This document shows positions 15,373-23,139 of a DNA stretch of 35,597 nt, piece after piece. Within the stretch, counting starts at the first letter, position 1. Every line of letters begins with the position of its first letter. The notes beneath the pieces were generated by a model. The model saw only the letters and a program-made list of their open reading frames with translations, had not been told where the DNA came from and did not search any database. A program made the position numbers and the translations under genes. Source of the stretch: Oscillospiraceae bacterium (GTDB lineage Bacteria > Bacillota > Clostridia > Oscillospirales > Oscillospiraceae); the NCBI GenBank assembly GCA_017408915.1, contig JAFQTS010000088.1, forward strand, positions 1 through 35,597, in the 5' to 3' direction.

Positions 15373-16869
15373 TCATTCGTGATGTTCGGTGGAAGCCATG
15401 TCGAGGATACGCTCCTGAGAGAACTCCTCCTTGGTAAGCTCGCCCACCATGCACCGCTCGCCAAAGACCACGATGCGGTCAGACATGCCCAAGAGCTCTT
15501 CCATATCAGAGGTGACCATGATGACGCACTTGCCCTCTTCGCACATCTGGTTGATAAGCTCGTAGATCTCGTACTTGGCACCTACGTCAATGCCGCGGGT
15601 GGGCTCGTCAAAGATGACGATGTCGGACTGGGTAGCCAGCGCCTTACCAACGACCACCTTCTGCTGGTTGCCGCCGGAGAGGGTCATGACCTTGGTTTTA
15701 TCCAGGTTGGGTGCTTTGATGCGCATGCTCTCGCCGTAATACTCGGCGATCTCTTTTTCCTTTTTCTTGTCCACCACGCCGAAATGGGATATCTTACCCA
15801 AGACGTTGTAGACCTCGTTCCAAGAGATGGTCTCAGACAAGAAGCAACCCTCGCGCTTGCGATCCTCGGGGATGAGGCAGATACCGTACTTGTGCATGGC
15901 ATCGTGGGGGTTACGAATATCGGCCTTCTTGCCGTTGACATACACCTCGCCGAACTGGCGCTTCTCCGCGCCAAAGACCACCTTCATGATCTCGGTACGG
16001 CCTGCGCCAACGAGGCCGGAGATGCCCACCACTTCGCCCTTGTGGGCTTTGAAAGAGATGTCACGGACGCCGTTGCCGGAGAGGTGCTTCAGTTCCAGCG
16101 CCACATCGCCGATGGTGGCATTGCGGGGCGGGAAGGTTGCCGACATCTCGCGGCCTACCATGTACTTAATAAGCTCGGCGCGGTTGGTCTCGTGGGTGTT
16201 GACGGTGGTGATATATTCGCCGTCACGGAGGATGGAAACCCGATTGGTGAGGGCGAAAACCTCATCAAGGCGATGGGAGATGAAGATGATGGCCACGCCA
16301 TCGGCCTGCAATTTGCGGACGATGCGGAACAGGATCTCCACCTCTGCCACGGACAGCGGTGCCGTGGGCTCATCGAGGATGAGGATGCGTGCTTTCTTAG
16401 ACACCGCCTTGGCGATCTCCACGATCTGCATATGACCGGGGGTGAGATCACGGACGGGGGTGGCGGGGTCGATATCGACACCGAAGTCATCGAAGATCTC
16501 CTGCGCGATTTGGCGCATCTTCTTCTGATTGACCAGCTTACCATAGCGCTCGCCGTAGCAGATGTTCTCCGCCGCGCTCAACACGTCAATGAGGTTAAAC
16601 TCCTGATAGATGCACTCCACGCCGTGCTTGCGGGCAAGAGCGGGGGTCATGGCCTCATAGGTGCAATCGTCAATGGTAATGGTGCCGCCATCAGGTGCGT
16701 GCGCACCTGTAATAGTCTTAATAAACGTGGATTTGCCGGCGCCGTTTTCGCCAATGATGGCGTGAACCTCGCCGGGATAGAAATCGATAGAAACTTTATT
16801 CAGGGCTACCACGCCCGGATAGATTTTCGTAATGTCTTTCAAAGACAGGACAGGCTTACGTGTTTCCAA
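15373..16869 (-). CDS. Sugar-type ABC transporter double ATPase (RbsA/MglA family)
   Basis: 498 aa with two fused nucleotide-binding domains. N-terminal half: Walker A GENGAGKST near 40, Walker B LILDEPTA near 166. Its signature is altered, LTPGHMQIVEIAKA instead of the usual LSxGQ form. C-terminal half: degenerate Walker A GLVGAGRTE, normal LSGGNQQKV signature and Walker B IVIFDEPTRGID. Such asymmetry between halves is usual in CUT2 ATPases, but the changed first signature is not. The start is TTG at 16869, chosen because AGGAGG lies 8 bases before it and no in-frame ATG fits the family N-terminus. It energises the permease encoded next. Confidence 0.93.
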   Translation of the reverse strand: METRKPVLSLKDITKIYPGVVALNKVSIDFYPGEVHAIIGENGAGKSTFIKTITGAHAPDGGTITIDDCTYEAMTPALARKHGVECIYQEFNLIDVLSAAENICYGERYGKLVNQKKMRQIAQEIFDDFGVDIDPATPVRDLTPGHMQIVEIAKAVSKKARILILDEPTAPLSVAEVEILFRIVRKLQADGVAIIFISHRLDEVFALTNRVSILRDGEYITTVNTHETNRAELIKYMVGREMSATFPPRNATIGDVALELKHLSGNGVRDISFKAHKGEVVGISGLVGAGRTEIMKVVFGAEKRQFGEVYVNGKKADIRNPHDAMHKYGICLIPEDRKREGCFLSETISWNEVYNVLGKISHFGVVDKKKEKEIAEYYGESMRIKAPNLDKTKVMTLSGGNQQKVVVGKALATQSDIVIFDEPTRGIDVGAKYEIYELINQMCEEGKCVIMVTSDMEELLGMSDRIVVFGERCMVGELTKEEFSQERILDMASTEHHE

Positions 16870-16905
16870 AATGATGCCCTCCTAATAGTGAGGATAAAGG
16901 GAAAG

Positions 16906-16933
16906 GGGCGGCGTGAGGTTGCTCACGCCGCCC
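16906..16933 (-). other. Intercistronic hairpin between binding-protein and ATPase genes
   Basis: Perfect 12-bp GC-rich stem (16906..16917 with 16922..16933), GTTG loop, no T run on the minus strand. Hairpins here commonly protect the binding-protein mRNA so that it is made in excess of the membrane parts (known for such operons; inferred here). Confidence 0.6.
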
Positions 16934-16976
16934 TCAATTCGTTACGTATATATGGGGTTATATGTTGTGGTTGAAA

Positions 16977-18218
16977 TTAGCCGATGTAGTTGGGAACCTT
17001 GTAGCCGATGGCGGGGTTGGCATCGCCGTTGGACCAGGTCTTGGAGAAGTCATAGACGTTGATCGCGGTGATGGTGTCATAGTAGGTCTCGCCGTACTCC
17101 CAAGTGTAACCCTCGATACCGCAGGTGCCCAGCAGGATCTCGGACAGGTGCCAGCCGGTGAAGAAGGGAGGCAGCATGACGGGCATCTCGCCAACGGGAG
17201 TGGTCTTGGCATAAGCCTCAACAGCGGCGTAGGAAGCCTCGCCGATCACAGCCTTGGCAGGATCGCCGTAAGGCATGGCGGGATCACCATAGGTAGCGTA
17301 GCCCTTGATGGAGGAAGAAGCGGGATCAACCTTGGCAGCCTCCCACACGGGGGTGAAAGCGGTGTCCTCAGCGTAGCAGGGGATAACGCAGTAGTCAGCC
17401 AGATCCAGACCGTTCTCCTCGCAGTGAGCCTTGATGGCGACATCGAAGCCCAGAGCCAGCTGGGGCTCATAAGCGATGAAGATGTGGCAGTCGGGATGTG
17501 CGCTCAGCAGGTCCTGAGCATTGGCAGTAGCGGTAGCCAGACCACCCTCATAGGAGGTGTTCTCAGCCACGCGCACCAAAGTCTCGGAAGCATCAACAGT
17601 GCCCACGATGGCGTTGGAACGATACACGCCGTCCACGATGTTGGTGTAGATGTCGCAGTAGACCTCGTACTTGCCGTCAGCGTTGGTGGGAACATTGCCG
17701 CCCTCAGCAACACGCTTGGCGACCCAGTCCTCAGCGGCCTCAACAGCGTACATACCGGTGATCTCATAAGCGGTGTAGACGCAGCCGGCGATCTCATAAT
17801 CGGTGGGCTCAGCACCCAGCATGGCAACAGCGATACCGGCGGCAGTAGCCTGCTCCACCACATCCTGCAGCATCTCAACGCTCATGGCGGCGATCATCAG
17901 CGCGCCCACGTTGCCGGCAGCGATAGCATCCTCAACGAATGCCACCTGATTGGCGGGGTTACCCTCAGCGTCCTTCTTCACGTAGGTGAAGCCCTGAGCC
18001 TCCATGACGGAGCCCATGGTGTCGTTGATCCAGATCAGACCTTCAGCAGCGGTGGTGGGCAGGATGGACCAAACTTCCTTCTGACCGTTCCACACGAAGC
18101 CCTCAGTAACAGCAGCGCCGTCATCGGGAGTGCCCTCGTCAACGGGAGCCTTCTCGCCGCAGGCCACCAGGCTGAGAACCATGACCAAAGCAAGGATCAA
18201 AGCAAGAATCTTCTTCAT
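16977..18218 (-). CDS. Sugar-type ABC transporter substrate-binding lipoprotein
   Basis: 413 aa. Lipoprotein signal peptide with lipobox LVAC (Cys20), followed by an acidic linker and a periplasmic-binding-protein type 1 fold (Peripla_BP_4-like): alternating halves with AAMSVEMLQDVVEQATAAGIAVAML near 145 and the sequence AHPDCHIFIAYEPQLALG near 245. It is anchored to the outer face of the membrane and delivers substrate to the permease 14320..15351. The substrate is not deducible; the protein is longer than ribose- or galactose-binding homologues. GGAG stands 9 bases before the ATG. In the leftward operon, after the VOC gene. Confidence 0.9.
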   Translation of the reverse strand: MKKILALILALVMVLSLVACGEKAPVDEGTPDDGAAVTEGFVWNGQKEVWSILPTTAAEGLIWINDTMGSVMEAQGFTYVKKDAEGNPANQVAFVEDAIAAGNVGALMIAAMSVEMLQDVVEQATAAGIAVAMLGAEPTDYEIAGCVYTAYEITGMYAVEAAEDWVAKRVAEGGNVPTNADGKYEVYCDIYTNIVDGVYRSNAIVGTVDASETLVRVAENTSYEGGLATATANAQDLLSAHPDCHIFIAYEPQLALGFDVAIKAHCEENGLDLADYCVIPCYAEDTAFTPVWEAAKVDPASSSIKGYATYGDPAMPYGDPAKAVIGEASYAAVEAYAKTTPVGEMPVMLPPFFTGWHLSEILLGTCGIEGYTWEYGETYYDTITAINVYDFSKTWSNGDANPAIGYKVPNYIG

Positions 18219-18284
18219 TTTTCATTTCTCCTTTTTTTATTTGTTTCACAGCGTAAGCCGATAAAACCTATGTTACTTGCGCGA

Positions 18285-18701
18285 TCAAACGGGGGGCTGG
18301 ATCAGCTCCACCAGCACGCCGTCGGGATCGCGGATGAACATGACGGACTCGCCGCACATGGTGACCTCGTGGGCGATGTCGCCGCCATAGGCCAGATACT
18401 TCTCCTTGAAGCCTGCCATATCCTTCACCTGAATAGCCAGGTGCTTGGTGCCGATGGTCTGCAGATCGGAGTTGGGCTTGAGGCGATCCTCAGGGATGGC
18501 CTTGGGAGCATCGTACTGGAACAGCTCGATCTCATAGCCGCAGCAGCCGCGGATGAAGCAGATGCGTGCGCCCAGCGGGGGAACATAGTCGTCCTTGTAG
18601 CACTCCTCGAAACCCAGAACATCCTTGTACCACTGGAGGGAACGCTCCATATCGGAGACGCTGATGCCGGTGTGCAGGGGCTTCACAATATGATTTTTCA
18701 T
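18285..18701 (-). CDS. VOC-family metalloenzyme (glyoxalase/epimerase/dioxygenase fold)
   Basis: 138 aa, two paired beta-alpha-beta-beta-beta modules. The four usual metal ligands are in place: H10 (KPLHTGISV), E59 (YEIELFQ), H87 (KHLAIQVKD) and E132 (VLVELIQ), so a working metal site is likely. VOC enzymes include lactoylglutathione lyase, methylmalonyl-CoA epimerase, ring-cleaving dioxygenases and fosfomycin enzymes; the sequence does not decide. AAGGAG is found before the ATG. It sits between the MDR dehydrogenase and the binding-protein gene, so a step in catabolism of the imported compound is more likely than resistance (inference). Confidence 0.88.
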   Translation of the reverse strand: MKNHIVKPLHTGISVSDMERSLQWYKDVLGFEECYKDDYVPPLGARICFIRGCCGYEIELFQYDAPKAIPEDRLKPNSDLQTIGTKHLAIQVKDMAGFKEKYLAYGGDIAHEVTMCGESVMFIRDPDGVLVELIQPPV

Positions 18702-18736
18702 CTTGTTTTCTCCTTTTCAGAAAGTCGTTTCTCGTT

Positions 18737-19783
18737 TCAGTCGTCCCACTCGATGAGACCGGCGGTGAGGCTGCGATCGCCCTTCCATACCATCTCATAA
18801 GCCTCGGTCATCTGCTTGTAATTGAAGCGGTGAGAGATGAGGGGCGTAATGTCGAGACGACCGTAGGCCAGCATATTGAGGAACACGCGGATATCCTCGT
18901 CCACGGTGTTGCCCATGAGGCTCTTGAAGCGGCGCAGCTTGGTGTTCAGCACAGGAGGCCACACGCCGGTGATCTCCAGATCGGCACGGCGCAGCGCAAA
19001 GGGACGGGAGTTGACGTAGGTACCGATGAGGCTGGCGCCCTTCTGCATAAGAGGATCGTCAATGGGAGGCATATCCTGACCGTGAACCTGAGAGATCATG
19101 ATCACGCGGCCGCGCTCACCCACCAGATTGGCAGCCTGCAGCAGTGCGCTGCGCTGACCGGTAGCCTCGAAGAACACAGGCACTTCCAGCTGCAGCTCTT
19201 CCAGCAGCTTCTCAAGACCCTCGGGATCGGTCTTGGTGTTGATGGCGTAGTCGATGCCGCCCACAGCCTTGCTGGCCTCCAGCTTGTTGTCGTGGTGGCA
19301 GGTGATGATGACGGGGCAGGCGCCGGCGAGACGTGCCATCTGGGCAGTCATAGCACCCACGAAACCCTGACCCTGCACCACGCAGGCCTCGCCCATCTTG
19401 ATGTCAGCCTGACGGACGGCGTAGAGGCCGGTGTGACCCAAGTTCCAGAAAGCGGCCTGTGCCTTATCCACGTTCTTGGGAGCGGGGGTGCAGTTGAGGG
19501 CATCCATAATGAGATACTGAGCGTGCTCACCGGTGGTGACCACCACATCGCCTACCTCAAATTCATCTACCTCGGGGCCCACCTCAATGACGGTGGCGCA
19601 CATGCTGTAACCCACGCTGGTAGGCAGGGGGACAATATGTTCACCCATCAGCGCCTGCTCGGTGCCGGGGCTCATGGTGCTGTAGTTGGCCTTCAGCAGC
19701 AGCTGACCGGGACCGGGTGCGGGCAGTTCTTTCTCCTGCAGGGTGACCTTACCGTATTCTACACGGGCATATAACGTTTTCAT
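18737..19783 (-). CDS. MDR-superfamily dehydrogenase lacking the catalytic zinc ligands
   Basis: 348-aa medium-chain dehydrogenase/reductase. GroES-like N-terminal domain, then a Rossmann domain with G138-Q-G-F-V-G143 for NAD(P). At the place of the zinc Cys of alcohol dehydrogenases it reads STMSPGTEQALMG (about 35-47), the SPGTE variant without Cys, and the four-Cys structural zinc loop is missing. Such forms act on sugars, polyols or cyclic substrates. First gene of the leftward operon; ATG at 19783 with AAGGAG upstream. Together with the VOC protein it likely processes what the ABC system imports (inference). Confidence 0.9.
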   Translation of the reverse strand: MKTLYARVEYGKVTLQEKELPAPGPGQLLLKANYSTMSPGTEQALMGEHIVPLPTSVGYSMCATVIEVGPEVDEFEVGDVVVTTGEHAQYLIMDALNCTPAPKNVDKAQAAFWNLGHTGLYAVRQADIKMGEACVVQGQGFVGAMTAQMARLAGACPVIITCHHDNKLEASKAVGGIDYAINTKTDPEGLEKLLEELQLEVPVFFEATGQRSALLQAANLVGERGRVIMISQVHGQDMPPIDDPLMQKGASLIGTYVNSRPFALRRADLEITGVWPPVLNTKLRRFKSLMGNTVDEDIRVFLNMLAYGRLDITPLISHRFNYKQMTEAYEMVWKGDRSLTAGLIEWDD

Positions 19784-19818
19784 TTTGAAGTTATCTCCTT
19801 GCTTTTCGATAAAATCGG

Positions 19819-19837
19819 CGAAAACGAGCTATTTTCG
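19819..19837. promoter_or_regulatory. Inverted repeat before the leftward operon
   Basis: CGAAAA and TTTTCG arms separated by 7 bases, 36 bases before the MDR dehydrogenase start, in the 244-base divergent region. Possible binding site for the AraC-type response regulator encoded to the right. The rest of the leftward side is AT-rich but shows no convincing minus-strand promoter, as expected for an activator-dependent one. Confidence 0.35.
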
Positions 19838-19957
19838 TCATTTTCCCGTTCATTTTGCCACCTTGTTAAATAAAACGCAATGCAGCAAAAAACATTTCCC
19901 AAAAAAGGGCACTTTTTTCAAAAAAAACGTCCCTTCCTTTCGGGCTCAGAAATTTCT

Positions 19958-19986
19958 TTGACGCTGGTTTTATGGTATGATACAAT
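19958..19986 (+). promoter_or_regulatory. Promoter of the sensor operon
   Basis: -35 TTGACG (19958..19963), 17-base spacer, -10 TACAAT (19981..19986); about 40 bases before the first start codon. Confidence 0.8.
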
Positions 19987-20027
19987 AGAAAACAAGAACA
20001 AAACCACGAATCAAGGAGGTGCGCTCC

Positions 20028-21338
20028 GTGAAAAAAGGCAAATTGCTGGCAGCCGTCGCAGCCCTGCTGGGCGTCTGCGTACTGCTGACACTGGTGCTGA
20101 CGCTCTGGCAAAAAGCGCCGGAAACATCTCGGCAGGAGGATGGGGAACAGACGGTCATCAACCTTGTCTACGCCTTCCAGAACAGCCAGTGGAACGCCTG
20201 CGTGGAAGAGGTCATCCGCCGCTTTGAGGAGACCTATCCCCATATTGACGTACAATACGAGATCCGCTACGAGGACTCCGTTTACGAGGACCTCCTCTTC
20301 CGTTTAGCGGCACGGGATGAGCTGGGAGATGTGGTGCAGATCAAAGAGCCCTACGCCTGGGTCGAGAGCGGCCTCATCGCTCCCCTGCCCCAGTCCCTGA
20401 GCACACAAGTGAGCACCACATGCACCGTGGATGGAGAGACCTACGGCGTGTGTGCCTTGGGCACCACCACCGGCATCGTTTATAATAAAGGGATCTTTGA
20501 TCGCTTTTCTCTGACGATTCCCACCACTTATGAGGAGTTCTTGTCTCTGTGCGCCACGCTGAAAGAAAACGGCGTCACCCCTCTGGGCGTAGGCGGTAAG
20601 GATCTATGGCACTTTGAATACTGGCTCAACCACTTCCTCCGCGCCGACATTCTCAGTACAGAGCCGGACTTTCTCGCTCAGTGCTCTTCCGGCGAACGTG
20701 ACTGGAACGATCCCCTCATCACCACCATGCTGACCCATTTAAACGACCTCTTCCGCCTTGACTATGTAGATGGCGGCTGGCCCTCTACCCCCGACGGTTC
20801 TATGGCCCATCTGCTGGCGGAGGAACAGGTGGCGATGGTCTTTTCCGGCCCATGGCTGGCTACAGACGCCCGTGCGCTGGAGAGCACGCTGGATCTGGGC
20901 TGGTTTTATGTGCCCAACACCGCAGGCAGCGTGATCGCCGGCGACAGCCTCGACGTATTCTGGACGGTGACGGCAGGCTGTGCCGAGGATCCCGAGCGTT
21001 ACGACGCCGCTACGAAATTTCTGGAATTTTTCTACTCCGACGGTCTTTATGAAGAGACCTATACCGCCATGGCAGGGTTCTCCACCCTTACTGACCGCAG
21101 CCGCGACCAAAACAGCGACGACACCGTGCTGCTGGAGGTCAACCGCGCCCACGAATCTGCCCAGCAGCGGATTCGCGGCTATGTAGGCGACGAGAACACA
21201 CCGCCGGGCTTTGAAAAGCAACTGCTGACCCTCCTGTCACGGATGTGTGCAGGGGAACTGAGTGTCGCCCAAGCCCAAGAGCTGAGCGCAGCGTACTGGG
21301 AGACCTGTCTTAAGCAGGAGGTGTCCTATGGCCCGTAA
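20028..21338 (+). CDS. Family 1 extracellular solute-binding protein, membrane-anchored sensor partner
   Basis: 436 aa with an N-terminal hydrophobic anchor (about 5-28) and a carbohydrate-type family 1 binding-protein fold (NLVYAFQNSQWNACVEEVIRRFEETYPHI; LGTTTGIVYNKGIFDRF; EEQVAMVFSGPWLATDA). There is no ABC permease or ATPase in its operon and no proper lipobox: the only Cys of the anchor lies in LLGVC, with Val at -1. Its gene overlaps that of a histidine kinase by 11 bases, so I infer that it presents ligand to the kinase rather than feeding a transporter. The start is GTG at 20028 with AAGGAGG 8 bases upstream; an earlier in-frame GTG at 20019 lies within that ribosome binding site. Confidence 0.9.
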   Translation: MKKGKLLAAVAALLGVCVLLTLVLTLWQKAPETSRQEDGEQTVINLVYAFQNSQWNACVEEVIRRFEETYPHIDVQYEIRYEDSVYEDLLFRLAARDELGDVVQIKEPYAWVESGLIAPLPQSLSTQVSTTCTVDGETYGVCALGTTTGIVYNKGIFDRFSLTIPTTYEEFLSLCATLKENGVTPLGVGGKDLWHFEYWLNHFLRADILSTEPDFLAQCSSGERDWNDPLITTMLTHLNDLFRLDYVDGGWPSTPDGSMAHLLAEEQVAMVFSGPWLATDARALESTLDLGWFYVPNTAGSVIAGDSLDVFWTVTAGCAEDPERYDAATKFLEFFYSDGLYEETYTAMAGFSTLTDRSRDQNSDDTVLLEVNRAHESAQQRIRGYVGDENTPPGFEKQLLTLLSRMCAGELSVAQAQELSAAYWETCLKQEVSYGP

Positions 21339-23139
21339 ACTGCCAAGACCGCAGTCCACCTTCCAGAAACTGGCGCTGGCCTTTTTGGGAATCGGTGTAC
21401 TGCCCCTCATCTGCGTGTGCCTGATTTTCATGCGCAGCTACGAATCCGTGGCCAATCGCACCATTGAGAGCAATATGCAGGAGGCGACCTACTTTGCCCA
21501 CAGCAAAGTCTACAGTCTGACAGAAAGTCTTGATACCTCCATGAACGCCCTCTATGACTTCGCCCCGGGGTCTTACCATGCACTGTGGGAACTGTTGGAG
21601 GACGAAACGCTGAGCGCCAGCGAGAAGCAAAACTATGTCGGCACGATGCTGGAGCGACTGGTGCAGACCGATCCCTCCGTGTCTGCCGCCCACTTTGTCT
21701 GCCCCGACGGAACGACCTACAGCCGCTTTTACAGCCAGCAAAAATCCTTGCGTACCACCCCCACCCAGCGCCACCGCTTCCCTGCCGAGGCAGATCTGCG
21801 CCAGCTGTGCATCCTGCCCTCGGCCAACGAAGGAGAGTGGTGCAGCGGCTCTTCCGATCAGGTGCTGACCCTGAGCCGCAACTACATGGACACCCGCTCC
21901 CTCCACAGCGTGGACAGCTCCGTGCTGGGCACACTGTATATCGATTTACGCACAGAAACACTGGACGAACTCCTCTCCTCCCTGCAATTGGGCGAAACAG
22001 GCAACGTGCTGTTGGTAGACCATCGCTCAGGACAGGTACTTTATCAGCTCTATGATGACAATATGCCGCCGGCAGAGGCCCTTACAACTGAAGGCGATCA
22101 TTTCAGCGATGACGACCATACAGTGTACGCTGCACCCTTAGGAAGCACCGCGTATTCCTTGATCCTCTCCTTTGACCGCAACGAGCTCTACAGCGTCCAC
22201 ACCGCCAACCACACCTATCTTGTGCTGCTGCTGTTCTTTGCCGTGGCGCTGATCCTGACGACAGCCCTTCTCTTCAGCGGACGCATCAGCACACCTGCAC
22301 GGCAACTGAAGCGCGCCATGGAGCAGGTACAGGGCGGCGACCTCACCACCCGCGTGGATATCCGCAGCGGCGATGAGATGGAATATCTGGGCGAGGGCTT
22401 CAACCGCATGGTGGAAGACCTGCGCAACACCGTAGAAGAGGTATACATGGCGCAGATCCTGCAGCGGGATGCGGCACTGAACGCACTGAAAATGCAGATC
22501 CAGCCCCATTACCTCTATAACACGCTGGATATGATCCGCATGAGCGCATTGGACAGCGGCGATCAGCAGACGGCGCGGCTTATTGAAAGCCTCTCCCGTC
22601 AGATGCGCCACATGATGGGCACCCACCGTGACCGCGTTACCCTGCGGCAGGAACTGGACATCCTGCAGGAGTATGGCTATTTGATGAGCATCCGCTCCGA
22701 AGGCCACATTCAGCTGCGCATTGAGGTGGCAGACAGTGATCTGGATCTGTACGTGCCCAAGCTCCTGCTGCAGCCCTTCGTGGAAAACGCCGTCAAACAC
22801 GGTCTGAAAAGCAAGGTCGGCGGCGGCACCATTCTTGTAGAGACGGTTCGCCTGCCGGAGTATCTGCAGATCATGATCTTCAATGATGGCTTTCCCATCG
22901 ACGCCCAACGTCTTGCCCACATCCGCCATTTCTTAGAGACGGCACCTGTCGGAGCGCAGGATGAACAGGGCATCGTCAGCGTTGGCATGAAGAACACCTA
23001 CGACCGCATCAAGATCAACTGCGGCAGCGAATACGGCTTTACTTTGGACAGCGATGAGAATATAGGCGTAGTGGTGACCATTCGCCTGCCCATTTGGAGA
23101 GAGGAGGATGCCAATGTGGAAGGTACTTCTGGCCGATGA
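21328..23139 (+). CDS. YesM-type sensor histidine kinase
   Basis: 603-aa membrane sensor kinase. Two membrane helices (about 14-35 and 290-313) enclose an extracellular Cache-like sensing domain of about 250 residues. A HAMP domain (about 313-366) leads to the His_kinase domain with H394 in MQIQPHYLYNTL and an ATP-binding domain with the N box LLLQPFVENAVKHGLK (N487) and a G box near VSVGMKN. It should phosphorylate the response regulator encoded next. ATG at 21328 with AGGAGG upstream, overlapping the previous gene by 11 bases. By analogy with YesM/YesN systems the signal is an extracellular carbohydrate. Confidence 0.95.
   Translation: MARKLPRPQSTFQKLALAFLGIGVLPLICVCLIFMRSYESVANRTIESNMQEATYFAHSKVYSLTESLDTSMNALYDFAPGSYHALWELLEDETLSASEKQNYVGTMLERLVQTDPSVSAAHFVCPDGTTYSRFYSQQKSLRTTPTQRHRFPAEADLRQLCILPSANEGEWCSGSSDQVLTLSRNYMDTRSLHSVDSSVLGTLYIDLRTETLDELLSSLQLGETGNVLLVDHRSGQVLYQLYDDNMPPAEALTTEGDHFSDDDHTVYAAPLGSTAYSLILSFDRNELYSVHTANHTYLVLLLFFAVALILTTALLFSGRISTPARQLKRAMEQVQGGDLTTRVDIRSGDEMEYLGEGFNRMVEDLRNTVEEVYMAQILQRDAALNALKMQIQPHYLYNTLDMIRMSALDSGDQQTARLIESLSRQMRHMMGTHRDRVTLRQELDILQEYGYLMSIRSEGHIQLRIEVADSDLDLYVPKLLLQPFVENAVKHGLKSKVGGGTILVETVRLPEYLQIMIFNDGFPIDAQRLAHIRHFLETAPVGAQDEQGIVSVGMKNTYDRIKINCGSEYGFTLDSDENIGVVVTIRLPIWREEDANVEGTSGR

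Noticed and set aside
14203-16974. A very long open frame on the plus strand (over 900 codons)
   Set aside because: It lies opposite the ABC permease and ATPase genes, whose motifs are clear. The composition is His/Asp/Gly-rich as expected for an antisense frame of a GC-biased gene, and there is no family motif or proper ribosome binding site.
16962-18800. A 612-codon open frame on the plus strand
   Set aside because: Antisense to the binding lipoprotein and VOC genes, both with clear family motifs.
19784-20027. Catabolite-response (CcpA) site between the divergent operons
   Set aside because: No sequence close to TGNNANCGNTNNCA was found by eye; only the CGAAAA/TTTTCG repeat stands out.
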